From: Hoeflea_A sp965249925
GTDB taxonomy: Bacteria > Pseudomonadota > Alphaproteobacteria > Rhizobiales > Rhizobiaceae
DNA length: 64,000 nucleotides
Direction: 5' to 3'
NCBI GenBank assembly: GCA_965249925.1
Contig: OZ252260.1
Location: forward strand, 3,968,001 to 4,032,000
Shown: positions 51,681 through 59,557 of the stretch, piece after piece
Numbering within the stretch: the first letter of the stretch is position 1
Layout: each line of letters begins with the position of its first letter
Translations under genes and position numbers: made by a program
The notes under the pieces: generated by a model
What the model was told of the DNA's origin: nothing
Seen by the model: the letters and a program-made list of their open reading frames with translations, nothing else
Databases searched by the model: none

Positions 51681-52601
51681 TTAGCGGATGGCATCCGTCT
51701 TCACGTCCGTCGCTTCGCGCATCGCCGCCGCCAGTTCCTCGCGCAACCATCGTTCGAACGCCCGTACGCTTCTTTTGAGCGGCGCGTGCCGGCCGGTGAC
51801 GAACCAGTAGGCATAGTCGGTTGTGTAGCGGTCGGGAAACGGCGCCACCAGGCGGCCTAAGCGCAGCGCGTCGCAGGCCAGTGTTTCCCAGGCGAGAAAT
51901 ACGCCCTGACCCGCAATGGCTGCGTCCAGACACAGCGACCCGTCGGAAAAACTCGGACCGTCACCCAGGATCGTCTCGTCCAGACCGTTCGGCCGCAGCC
52001 ACAGGTTCCAGCTGAACATCTCGCCCTGGTCGCGGATGATCGGCAGCTTGCCGATGTCGGCCGGGGTTTGGATGCGTTGCGCCAGGGACGGGCTGCAGAC
52101 CGGGAAGATACGCTGCTCCAGCAGCTTGGACTTTTTGACGTCCGGCCAGTCGCCCGGTCCGACCCGTATGCAGGCATCGACGTCGGACGAATCGGGATCG
52201 ATCAGCGTGTCCGTTGCTTCGACCCGGACCCGGATATCCGGATGCAGGGCATTGAACTTCTTCAACCGCCAAACCAGCCATTTGCTGGCGAAGACCGGTG
52301 CGACCGAAACGGTGAGCAGCTGTTCCGAGCTGCGTTCGGCAAGCGCCACCGCGGCCGACAGCTCTGCCATGCCACGCGTTAGGTGTTGCAACACTGCCGT
52401 ACCCGCTTCGGTCAGAGTGAGACCGCGCGATCGCCGTTCGAACAGCGTGCGCCCCAACTGCCGTTCGGTTTTCTGCAGCTGCTGGCTGACCGCGCCGATG
52501 GTCACACCGATCTCGTCTGCGGCGGCCTTGAGGCTGCCGAGCCGTCCGACGGCCTCGACCGCACGCAGCCCGTTCAAGGTGGTCCGATTCAGGTTTCGCA
52601 T
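51681..52601 (-). CDS. LysR-family regulator (GcvA-like)
   Basis: This 306-residue LysR protein has HTH LKAAADEIGVTIGAVSQQLQ then KTERQLGRTLFERRSRGLTL. The co-inducer domain carries VDACIRVGPGDWPDVKKSKL and CLDAAIAGQGVFLAWE, typical of the GcvA group. It is divergent from a DUF1127 small-protein gene across 70 bp, a pairing common in rhizobia. The ligand is unknown. The 255 bp after its stop, up to the araC gene, hold only short hairpins (around 51600-51630). Confidence 0.9.
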   Translation of the reverse strand: MRNLNRTTLNGLRAVEAVGRLGSLKAAADEIGVTIGAVSQQLQKTERQLGRTLFERRSRGLTLTEAGTAVLQHLTRGMAELSAAVALAERSSEQLLTVSVAPVFASKWLVWRLKKFNALHPDIRVRVEATDTLIDPDSSDVDACIRVGPGDWPDVKKSKLLEQRIFPVCSPSLAQRIQTPADIGKLPIIRDQGEMFSWNLWLRPNGLDETILGDGPSFSDGSLCLDAAIAGQGVFLAWETLACDALRLGRLVAPFPDRYTTDYAYWFVTGRHAPLKRSVRAFERWLREELAAAMREATDVKTDAIR

Positions 52602-52671
52602 ATAGTTTTTCTAAACTCTGTATGAGGAAAAATCGATCAAATAATACCTTCTTGTATATTATGTTTCAGAC

Positions 52672-52854
52672 ATGCTTAATTCAATCAAATCCCTGTTCCT
52701 GCGGTTGGGCAGGACCGTGCAAAGACCGATCAACGATGGTTCAGTTATTGAGGAACCGTGGTGGTCCGACCCGTTATCGCATCCGCATCTGCGGACCATG
52801 TCGCAGCGTGAACTCGCCGACCTTCCGTTCGAAGCGCGGCGCATTCGACGCTAG
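52672..52854 (+). CDS. DUF1127-like small basic protein
   Basis: This 60-residue protein ends in the DUF1127/YjiS-like motif MSQRELADLPFEARRIRR, preceded by a proline/tryptophan-containing linker (EEPWWSDPLSHPHLR). DUF1127 proteins are small, basic, and linked in some species to RNA regulation and to phosphate or C/N metabolism. An AT-rich stretch precedes the gene; the Shine-Dalgarno is weak. The divergent LysR gene is its likely regulator. Confidence 0.75.
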   Translation: MLNSIKSLFLRLGRTVQRPINDGSVIEEPWWSDPLSHPHLRTMSQRELADLPFEARRIRR

Positions 52855-52973
52855 GTTCGCAACGACGGTCAAACCGACGCCACAAGACCGATACTCAATA
52901 GGCTCTAAAAGACAGCCTTGAAAGCCGCGACCGGAGCGGTCAGACTCCTGAGCAGGCAAGAGGGGGCGTCCAG

Positions 52974-53459
52974 ATGGCACCGATCCAACGCAATCGTGTG
53001 TTCGCGACACTGTTGGCAGCCGTTACAATGGCGGTCGCCTGCGGCTCGGCAGGTGCGCAGCAGGACACGCGGATCCCGCCCGCAGCGGTCTACAAGGCCA
53101 TGCTCGACGCCAACCGGCAGACCGGTTGGGTCCAGTTCCGCAACTACGGCGGCGCTCAGTGGCTCTATTTCACGGCGTTGCAGACCCTGCACTGCCGGTT
53201 GCGCGAGATCCGTTATTCGGTGAATTCGCGTCAGCTCGATCGGCGGTTTCCGCTGGTCGAATGCAATCCGCAGACGCCTTTCGCCCTGCCGCCGAATGCC
53301 GGCGTCGACATGATCGCACTGCGCCTTCCCCCGGGGACGGCCGAGACGGTTGCGGTCCAGATCGTCTGGGACGACGGTGAGACGAGCGCTGTCGCCGTCT
53401 ACGAACCGTGCCAGGATGTCGGCGAGCAAACCTGTGCGTGGCCGCTGAAAAAAATTTGA
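52974..53459 (+). CDS. Uncharacterised secreted protein
   Basis: This 161-residue protein has a clear signal peptide (residues 1 to about 28, ending GSAGAQQD). The mature part contains WVQFRNYGGAQWLYFTALQT, a basic segment (CRLREIRYSVNSRQLDRRFP) and four cysteines that could form two disulfides. I do not recognise the family. GAGGGGGC precedes the ATG. It lies 71 bp upstream of the membrane protein/ECF sigma group and could be part of the same regulon. Confidence 0.7.
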   Translation: MAPIQRNRVFATLLAAVTMAVACGSAGAQQDTRIPPAAVYKAMLDANRQTGWVQFRNYGGAQWLYFTALQTLHCRLREIRYSVNSRQLDRRFPLVECNPQTPFALPPNAGVDMIALRLPPGTAETVAVQIVWDDGETSAVAVYEPCQDVGEQTCAWPLKKI

Positions 53460-53530
53460 CATGCCCGCATCCAAATCAATGCGCGCTGCATCTCTGTCGT
53501 TAGGAACCGTTCAAACGACAGGATTGTAAT

Positions 53531-53944
53531 ATGCAAGGCATGATCATCGATACCGGCGCCGGCATCGCGGCGATCGGCTTCTGGCTGTTTCTCGCCGCCG
53601 TTGTGGTGGCCGGGATGTGGTACGACATCCGTAAGCGCGAGACCCAACAGCGGACCCTGCGCAGCATGCTCGAGAGCGGGCAGCCGCTCGACGAGGCGCT
53701 GGTCGACAAGTTGCTGTCGGCGAGCACCGGAGGCCGCGCCCGGCTGGCCCGCGAGCTGATGGTCTGGGGGATTGTGGTGCTGTTCACCGCACCGGGTTTG
53801 GCGCTGCTCGGCTGGTTTATCGGCCTGCAATATGCACCGGCGCTGTTTCCGCTGCTGGGTACCGCCGTCCTGGTCGGGTTCGTCGCTATCGGCCTGCTGG
53901 TTGCCGCGCGTATCACCGGCGCTCGACAAGATGACGGGGGCTAA
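53531..53944 (+). CDS. Uncharacterised membrane protein next to the ECF sigma gene
   Basis: This 137-residue protein has an N-terminal membrane segment (GIAAIGFWLFLAAVVVAGMW) and a cytoplasmic helical middle (YDIRKRETQQRTLRSMLESG, LVDKLLSAS). Two more membrane segments follow near 75-130. The layout resembles DUF6249-type proteins encoded with ECF sigma factors. It ends 5 bp before the sigma gene, so the two are surely cotranscribed. It may take part in signal reception for the sigma factor. Confidence 0.75.
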   Translation: MQGMIIDTGAGIAAIGFWLFLAAVVVAGMWYDIRKRETQQRTLRSMLESGQPLDEALVDKLLSASTGGRARLARELMVWGIVVLFTAPGLALLGWFIGLQYAPALFPLLGTAVLVGFVAIGLLVAARITGARQDDGG

Positions 53945-53949
53945 CGACA

Positions 53950-54507
53950 ATGCCGGCCGGTCACGGCCCCTATAGCGAGCGACCGGAAGCGTTGATCGTC
54001 CGATTGGCGCAGTCCGGCGACGAGGAGGCCTTCGCCGAACTGGTGCGCCGACGCCAGTCGTGGATCCGCAATCTGATGCGACGCTTCAGCGGCGATGCCG
54101 CGTTGGCGGACGATTTCGCGCAGCTGGTCTTTTTGCAGGCCTGGCGCAGCCTTGGCCAGTTGCGCCAGCCGGGCCGCTTCGGACCGTGGTTGAAGCGCCT
54201 GGCCGTCACCGTCTGGCTGCAGCATCTGCGCAAGACCGACGCCCTGCGCGACGCTTGCGAGATCGACGACGTCCAGCTGGCGGAGCCGGCGTCGGAGGGA
54301 ATCGCCAACGATCTGAACAGAGCGCTCGCCGCCCTGTCCGGTCCCGTCCGGCTGTGTGTCGTGCTGGCCTACCACGAGGGCATGACGCATGCCGAAATCG
54401 CCGAGCTGACGGAACTGCCACCGGGCACCGTCAAGTCGCATATCCGCCGAGGCACCCAGCGTCTGCGGCACCTGTTGTCCGCCTACTTACCCGAGGAACA
54501 GACATGA
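53950..54507 (+). CDS. ECF-type sigma-70 factor
   Basis: This 185-residue alternative sigma factor has region 2 at about 20-85 (EEAFAELVRRRQSWIRNLMR, ALADDFAQLVFLQAWRSL) and region 4 at about 125-180 (LVVLAYHEGMTHAEIAEL-like segment, LPPGTVKSHIRRGTQRLRHL). It directs polymerase to promoters of an unknown envelope or stress regulon. Its stop overlaps the start of the small downstream membrane protein (ATGA), which is in the usual anti-sigma position. Confidence 0.92.
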   Translation: MPAGHGPYSERPEALIVRLAQSGDEEAFAELVRRRQSWIRNLMRRFSGDAALADDFAQLVFLQAWRSLGQLRQPGRFGPWLKRLAVTVWLQHLRKTDALRDACEIDDVQLAEPASEGIANDLNRALAALSGPVRLCVVLAYHEGMTHAEIAELTELPPGTVKSHIRRGTQRLRHLLSAYLPEEQT

Positions 54508-54851
54508 CCGATGACCGTGATCCCCTTGTGCAGTCGCTGTTCGCGGATGCCGCTGAGGACCTGCAAGACGACGCTTTCACCGCCGCGGTGATGGCCCGGT
54601 TGGCAAAGCTGCAGCGTCGCGCGATCCTTCGCCGGGTCATGCTTGCCGCTGCTTTGACCTTTGCCGCACTGCTGTTGGCGGCGCCGGTTCAGGAGGTTGT
54701 CGTCCCGCTGGTGCAGTTGCTCGCCGGCCCCCTCGTGGCTGTCGAGAACCAGACGGTTGCGCAACTCATCTTGCCGTTCAACACCGTGGCTTTCCCGCTC
54801 GCCCTGGGGCTGCTGGTCTTGCGCGCCATACGCCGCCGACTGTTCGCCTGA
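54504..54851 (+). CDS. Small membrane protein coupled to the ECF sigma factor (putative anti-sigma)
   Basis: This 115-residue protein has an N-terminal soluble part (MTDDRDPLVQSLFADAAEDL, FTAAVMARLAKLQRR) and two membrane segments (RVMLAAALTFAALLLAAPV and near 90-107). The size, topology and ATGA overlap with the sigma gene fit an anti-sigma factor. The zinc-binding anti-sigma signature (HxxxCxxC) is absent, so the role is inferred from position only. Confidence 0.75.
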   Translation: MTDDRDPLVQSLFADAAEDLQDDAFTAAVMARLAKLQRRAILRRVMLAAALTFAALLLAAPVQEVVVPLVQLLAGPLVAVENQTVAQLILPFNTVAFPLALGLLVLRAIRRRLFA

Positions 54852-55022
54852 CAGGCTTGCGGCTGTGGACAACCGGGAGTCTCGAAAGCGTGACATGCGT
54901 CGAATTGCCGCTCCTGCCGAAATGGCTATACTGATTCGGTGCAGGTTGCCGATTGTGTGACCGGTCGAGCTTGAACAGCGCCGCGGACGTGATCGGCAAC
55001 CCGACAGAGGGAGTAACCGGTC

Positions 55023-55829
55023 ATGGCCAATTTGCATATTCTCAGGGGTGAAGACGCGACGATCGCGCATCCGGAGGTGCAACACATCACCAACTCGGAC
55101 GTTATCGATGCCCTGCGGCAGGGGCTCGCGGATTTCTGGGATAAACCGTCACACTACGTATTTCTCTGCATCATCTATCCGGTGGTCGGGGCGGTGCTGT
55201 TGACCTGGGCATCCGGCGGCGACGTGGTGCAGCTTCTGTATCCGCTGCTCACCGGCTTCGCGCTGATCGGTCCGATTGCCGGTATCGGGCTCTATGAGAT
55301 CAGCCGCCGACGTGAGCTCGGTCTCGACACGTCCTGGCAGCATGCTCTGGAAGTGCGCAAGTCACCGGCAGTCCCGGCTATTCTGACGGTCGGCGTGCTG
55401 CTGCTGGTGCTGTTCATTGCCTGGATCTACGCCGCGCAAACCATTTATATCGCGCTGTTCGGACCGGAGCAGCCGACATCCATTTTCGGCTTCATCGGCG
55501 AGGTGCTCACCACCCAGCGCGGCTGGGGATTGATCATCATCGGCAATGCCGTCGGTTTCGTCTTCGCGCTGGTGGTTTTGTGCACCACGGTGATCGCCTT
55601 CCCGCTGCTGCTCGACCGCGACGTCGGTGTCTATTCGGCCATCGGCACCTCGCTGCGCGCTGTGCAGGCCAATCCGGTGCCGATGCTGTTCTGGGGCCTG
55701 ATCGTCGCCATTGCGCTGCTGATCGGCGCCATTCCGCTGCTCGTCGGGCTTGCCATTGTCATCCCGGTGCTCGGTCACGCGACGTGGCATCTCTACCGCA
55801 AGGTCGTGACGCCCGAGAAAAAGAAATAG
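55023..55829 (+). CDS. DUF2189 membrane protein
   Basis: This 268-residue inner-membrane protein matches DUF2189: VIDALRQGLADFWDKPSHYV, LTGFALIGPIAGIGLYEISR, AFPLLLDRDVGVYSAIGTSL. About six hydrophobic segments are visible. The function is unknown. Gene environments of this family often involve cytochrome oxidases; here the cox operon is the convergent neighbour. It ends in a lysine-rich tail and is followed by a strong hairpin. Confidence 0.88.
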   Translation: MANLHILRGEDATIAHPEVQHITNSDVIDALRQGLADFWDKPSHYVFLCIIYPVVGAVLLTWASGGDVVQLLYPLLTGFALIGPIAGIGLYEISRRRELGLDTSWQHALEVRKSPAVPAILTVGVLLLVLFIAWIYAAQTIYIALFGPEQPTSIFGFIGEVLTTQRGWGLIIIGNAVGFVFALVVLCTTVIAFPLLLDRDVGVYSAIGTSLRAVQANPVPMLFWGLIVAIALLIGAIPLLVGLAIVIPVLGHATWHLYRKVVTPEKKK

Positions 55830-55850
55830 CACCCCCATAAGGTGTTCGAA

Positions 55851-55885
55851 CGTAAAGACCGGCGCGGATCGCGCCGGTCTTTACG
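55851..55885. terminator. Bidirectional hairpin between DUF2189 and the cox operon
   Basis: A perfect 16-bp stem (CGTAAAGACCGGCGCG and its complement) encloses a 3-base loop. It lies 22 bp after the DUF2189 stop and 21 bp after the end of the convergent cox operon. The A/T-rich lower stem gives partial U-tracts in both directions, so it should terminate transcription from both sides. Confidence 0.75.
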
Positions 55886-55906
55886 TCTGTGCAGTCGCTG
55901 ACCCCG

Positions 55907-56287
55907 TCAGTTGACGAAATAAATCGTTCGCGTCAGCCAAGTGTAGTCGGACTCTATCACCATGATGGCGACGAAGACGAGGATCGCCACCGGCGGCACG
56001 ATGATCGCATAGACCAGCGCCAGCCGTTCCCAGGCCATGTGCATGAACACGGCAACGATCAGCCCGGCCTTGAGCACCATGAAGATCAGGATGAGGCTCC
56101 AGCGCAGCAGGCCCTGCAGCCCGATATAGTCGACGAAGTAGGAAAGGGCGCTGAGGATGAACAGCCAGCCCCAGACGGTGAAATAGACCTTCAGCGGGTG
56201 GTGCTGGTGGGTTTCGTCGTCGAAGCCAGCCGCGACATCGCCGGCCGGCGCCTGCAGGGATTCGTCATAGGTGTCGGTGCGTTCCAT
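55907..56287 (-). CDS. Cytochrome c oxidase subunit IV-family protein
   Basis: This 126-residue membrane protein has an N-terminal polar tail and three hydrophobic segments (YFTVWGWLFILSALSYFVDY, LILIFMVLKAGLIVAVFMHM, YAIIVPPVAILVFVAIMVIE). This is the COX4/CyoD-like pattern. It is the last gene of the oxidase operon, 10 bp after a subunit III gene. Such subunits stabilise the complex rather than carry redox centres. Confidence 0.88.
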   Translation of the reverse strand: MERTDTYDESLQAPAGDVAAGFDDETHQHHPLKVYFTVWGWLFILSALSYFVDYIGLQGLLRWSLILIFMVLKAGLIVAVFMHMAWERLALVYAIIVPPVAILVFVAIMVIESDYTWLTRTIYFVN

Positions 56288-56297
56288 GTCTCTTGCC

Positions 56298-56996
56298 TCA
56301 CCACAGGTAGAAGAATGCGAAGATGAAGACCCAGACCAGGTCGACGAAGTGCCAGTAGAGCCCCATGATCTCGACGCTCTCGTAGTTGCCCCGCCGGCTG
56401 GTGAAGAAGCCGCGTCGGCCGGTATCGTAGTCGCCGCGCCACACCTTGCGGGCGACGATCAGCAGGAAGATCACGCCGATGGTCACATGAGTGCCGTGGA
56501 AGCCGGTGATCATGAAGAAGGTGGCGCCGAATTGCTCCGCCCCCCACGGGTTGCCCCAGGGCCGCACGCCTTCCGAGATCAGCTTGGTCCACTCGAACGC
56601 CTGCATGCCGACGAAGCTGGCGCCGAGCACCGCGGTGACCAGCAGGAAAATCACGGTTTTGACCCGGTCCTTACGATAGCCGTAGTTGACCGCCAGCACC
56701 ATTGTGCCGCTGCTCGAGATCAGGATGAACGTCATGATGGCGATGAGCAGCAGCGGCAGGTTGGCGCCGAACACGTGCAGCGCGAAGACCTCACTGGCAT
56801 TGGGCCAGGGCACCGTCGTCGACATGCGCGCCGTCATGTAGGACAGCAGGAAGGTGCCGAAGATGAAGGTGTCGCTGAGCAGAAAGATCCACATCATGGC
56901 CTTTCCCCAGGAGGCGCTCTTGAACGCCCGCTGGTCGGACGCCCAGTCGCCGACCACTCCCTTCCAGCCATGTACGTGTTGTTGGGTCTGCGCCAT
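56298..56996 (-). CDS. Cytochrome c oxidase subunit III (second copy in operon)
   Basis: This 232-residue haem-copper oxidase subunit III has MMWIFLLSDTFIFGTFLLSY, the lipid-pocket stretch MQAFEWTKLISEGVRPWG, FFMITGFHGTHVTIGVIFL and the C-terminal GLYWHFVDLVWVFIFAF. It contacts subunit I and supports proton uptake. It begins 12 bp after another subunit III-like gene. Two subunit III genes in tandem resemble the coxO-coxP arrangement of Bradyrhizobium coxMNOP. Confidence 0.92.
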   Translation of the reverse strand: MAQTQQHVHGWKGVVGDWASDQRAFKSASWGKAMMWIFLLSDTFIFGTFLLSYMTARMSTTVPWPNASEVFALHVFGANLPLLLIAIMTFILISSSGTMVLAVNYGYRKDRVKTVIFLLVTAVLGASFVGMQAFEWTKLISEGVRPWGNPWGAEQFGATFFMITGFHGTHVTIGVIFLLIVARKVWRGDYDTGRRGFFTSRRGNYESVEIMGLYWHFVDLVWVFIFAFFYLW

Positions 56997-57008
56997 GTCA
57001 GGTGCCTC

Positions 57009-57716
57009 CTAGGCGATCAGCTGTCGACAGATATCGGCGAATTCGTTCAGCCAGCCCTCGAGCACGGCGACGACCAAAAACCACACCAGCAGCATGAAGT
57101 GCCAGTAGACGGCGCACAGCTCGGTGCCGGTGCGCAACCGCGTCATATTCGGTTCCGGCTGCCAGGCATGATGGGCGGTGCGCCCCAGCGCCACCAGACC
57201 GCCGACAATGTGCAGCCCGTGCACCCCGGTCAGCATGAAAAAGAAGCTGCTTGCCGGTGTCGAGGTGGCGAAATAGCCGAGCGCCGCAATCTGCTGCCAG
57301 GCGATCGCCTGGCCGACCAGGAAGAAGACGGCCGCCACACCGCCCGCCGCCAGGTCCTGTCGCAGCGCGGCAAGCCGTGCCCGGCGCGCGGCCAGCACGG
57401 CGCAATGCATGGCGACGCTCGACAGCACCAGGATACCGGTGTTGAGCCAGATGATGCGCGGCATCGGCAGGTTGCGCCAATCGGGCAGCTCGGTGCGCAT
57501 GAAATAGGCGCTGAAGAACAGTGCGAACAGCCCGCCGACCACCACCAGGAAGATGCCGAGGCCGACCTTCGACGCCGGTTGGCGGATCGCTTCGGTCCGC
57601 GGCGCCAGGTCAGCGACGCCGGTCTCCAGCCACGGCTTCGACATCAGTCGCTGGCCGGACAGCCAGGTTCCGCCGATCGCCGCGACGACCGCCAGGAATA
57701 TGAGGGCCGCGATCAC
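57009..57716 (-). CDS. Cytochrome c oxidase subunit III-like protein (first copy in operon)
   Basis: This 235-residue protein has seven hydrophobic segments and subunit III motifs FFFMLTGVHGLHIVGGLVAL and CAVYWHFMLLVWFLVVAVLE. It is diverged from its tandem partner. The N-terminal 50 residues (LIFLAVVAAIGGTWLSGQRL and following) are unlike the partner. The start overlaps the subunit I stop by 4 bp. The division of labour between the two subunits III is unknown. Confidence 0.9.
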   Translation of the reverse strand: MIAALIFLAVVAAIGGTWLSGQRLMSKPWLETGVADLAPRTEAIRQPASKVGLGIFLVVVGGLFALFFSAYFMRTELPDWRNLPMPRIIWLNTGILVLSSVAMHCAVLAARRARLAALRQDLAAGGVAAVFFLVGQAIAWQQIAALGYFATSTPASSFFFMLTGVHGLHIVGGLVALGRTAHHAWQPEPNMTRLRTGTELCAVYWHFMLLVWFLVVAVLEGWLNEFADICRQLIA

Positions 57717-59488
57717 GAGGCCTTCCCGGCCGCCGCCTGCGGGCCGGGATCGTTCTGGGCGATGAAGTCTTCCGGCGCGCCCGGCACGCTGTAGTCATAG
57801 GCCCAGCGGTAGACGATCGGCAGGTCCTTGCCGAAATTGCCGTGGGTCGGCGGCGTCTCCGGTGTCTGCCATTCCAATGTCGTGGCGCGCCACGGATTGC
57901 CGCCGGCCTGCTTGCCGTATTTGAGGCTCCAGAACAGGTTGAACATGAACACCATCTGGGCGAAGCCGACGATCAGCGCCACCACCGAGATGAAGGCGTT
58001 GAGGTTGGCCAGCGAGTCGGTGACGAAGGACGCGTCGCCGAGTTCGTGGTAGCGCCGCGGCACGCCGACCAGCCCGACATAATGCATCGGGAAAAAGATC
58101 GCATAGGCGCCGATGAAGGTGACCCAGAAGTGGAACTGGCCCATTGCCTCGTTCAGCATGCGGCCCGTGATCTTCGGATACCAGTGATAGATGGCGCCGT
58201 AGATCACCATGATCGGCGCCACGCCCATCACCATATGGAAATGCGCGACCACGAACATGGTGTCGGACAGCGGCACGTCGACCACCACATTGCCGAGAAA
58301 CAGGCCGGTCAGCCCGCCATTGACGAAGGTCACGATGAAACCCAGCGAAAACAGCATCGGCAGGCTCAAATGGATGTCGCCGCGCCACAGCGTCAGCACC
58401 CAGTTGTAGACCTTGATGGCCGTCGGCACCGCGATGATCAGTGTCGTGGTGGCGAAGAAGAAGCCGAAATACGGGTCCATGCCGCTGACATACATGTGGT
58501 GCGCCCAGACGATGAAGCTGAGCGCGCCGATGCCGACGATAGCCCAGACCATCATCCGGTAGCCGAAGATGTTCTTACGGGCATGGGTGGCGATCAGGTC
58601 GGAGACGATGCCGAAGGCCGGCAGGGCGACGATGTAGACCTCGGGATGGCCGAAGAACCAGAACAGGTGCTGGAACAGGATCGGGCTACCGCCGCCATAG
58701 GACAGCTGCTCGCCGAACTCGACCAGCGCCGGCATGAAGAAGCTGGTGCCGAGCAGCCGGTCGAACAGCATCATGACGGCGGCCACGAACAGCGCCGGGA
58801 AGGCGAGCAGCGCCATCACTGTGGCGGTGAAGATGCCCCAGACGGTGAGCGGCATGCGCATCAACGTCATGCCGCGGGTGCGGGCCTGCAGCACAGTCAC
58901 GACATAATTGAGACCGCCCATGGTGAAGCCGACGATGAACAGCGCCAGCGACACCAGCATCAGGATGATGCCGGCCTGCGTGCCGCCGGGCGTGCCTGAC
59001 AGGATCGCCTGCGGCGGATATAGCGTCCACCCGGCGCCGGTCGGCCCGCCGGGTGCGAAGAAGCTTGCCACCAGCACCAGCACCGCCAGCAGGTAGACCC
59101 AGAAGCTGAGCATGTTGACGTAAGGGAATACCATGTCACGGGCGCCGACCATCAGCGGTATCAGGTAGTTGCCGAAGCCGCCGAGGAACAGCGCCGTCAA
59201 CAGGTAGATCACCATGATCATGCCGTGCATGGTGATGAACTGGTAATAGGCCTCGGGCGTGATGAAGTCGAAGGTTCCGGGAAAGCCGAGTTGCAGGCGC
59301 ATCAGCCACGACAGCACCAGGCCGACCAGGCCGATGGCGATCGCCGTTCCGGAATACTGGATGGCGATGACCTTGGCATCCTGCGAGAAGACATACTTGG
59401 TCCACCAGCTGCGCGGGTGGTACAAATCCATCTCGGGAACTTCGGCGGGCGGAATCTGGTCAGCTGCTCGCGGCGTGGCTTCAGCCAT
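57713..59488 (-). CDS. ctaD: Cytochrome c oxidase subunit I
   Basis: This 591-residue catalytic subunit with 12 or more hydrophobic segments binds low-spin haem and the haem-CuB centre. Key sites: a haem-ligand histidine in YYQFITMHGMIMVIYLLTAL, the CuB/cross-link and proton-channel segment FWFFGHPEVYIVALPAFGIV, CuB histidines in SFIVWAHHMYVSGMDPYFG, K-channel lysine in VPTAIKVYNWV and the paired haem histidines in FVVAHFHMVMG. The GHPEVY glutamate marks an A1-type proton-pumping oxidase. It lies 69 bp after subunit II and overlaps the subunit III gene. Confidence 0.95.
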   Translation of the reverse strand: MAEATPRAADQIPPAEVPEMDLYHPRSWWTKYVFSQDAKVIAIQYSGTAIAIGLVGLVLSWLMRLQLGFPGTFDFITPEAYYQFITMHGMIMVIYLLTALFLGGFGNYLIPLMVGARDMVFPYVNMLSFWVYLLAVLVLVASFFAPGGPTGAGWTLYPPQAILSGTPGGTQAGIILMLVSLALFIVGFTMGGLNYVVTVLQARTRGMTLMRMPLTVWGIFTATVMALLAFPALFVAAVMMLFDRLLGTSFFMPALVEFGEQLSYGGGSPILFQHLFWFFGHPEVYIVALPAFGIVSDLIATHARKNIFGYRMMVWAIVGIGALSFIVWAHHMYVSGMDPYFGFFFATTTLIIAVPTAIKVYNWVLTLWRGDIHLSLPMLFSLGFIVTFVNGGLTGLFLGNVVVDVPLSDTMFVVAHFHMVMGVAPIMVIYGAIYHWYPKITGRMLNEAMGQFHFWVTFIGAYAIFFPMHYVGLVGVPRRYHELGDASFVTDSLANLNAFISVVALIVGFAQMVFMFNLFWSLKYGKQAGGNPWRATTLEWQTPETPPTHGNFGKDLPIVYRWAYDYSVPGAPEDFIAQNDPGPQAAAGKAS

Positions 59489-59557
59489 GGATATCCTCCT
59501 TCAACCGCCGATGAGGTGTTGCGCCTCCGTCCTCACCGGCCTGCAATGCATCCGGCG

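Noticed and set aside
51486..51860. Possible small gene between araC and the second lysR
   Set aside because: Its second half runs antisense through lysR, there is no good ribosome-binding site, and the translation has no domain.
53503..53527. GGAAC sequence resembling the -35 box of EcfG (general stress) promoters
   Set aside because: The position 16-17 bp downstream lacks the CGTT -10 element, and the implied start would fall on the ATG at 53531.
56271..57794. Long plus-strand open frame opposite the subunit III genes
   Set aside because: Antisense to two clear oxidase subunits; the translation is low-complexity and charged with no motif.
57842..58999. Plus-strand open frame opposite cytochrome oxidase subunit I
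   Set aside because: A shadow of ctaD, rich in His/Asp/Glu/Gln with no start signal.
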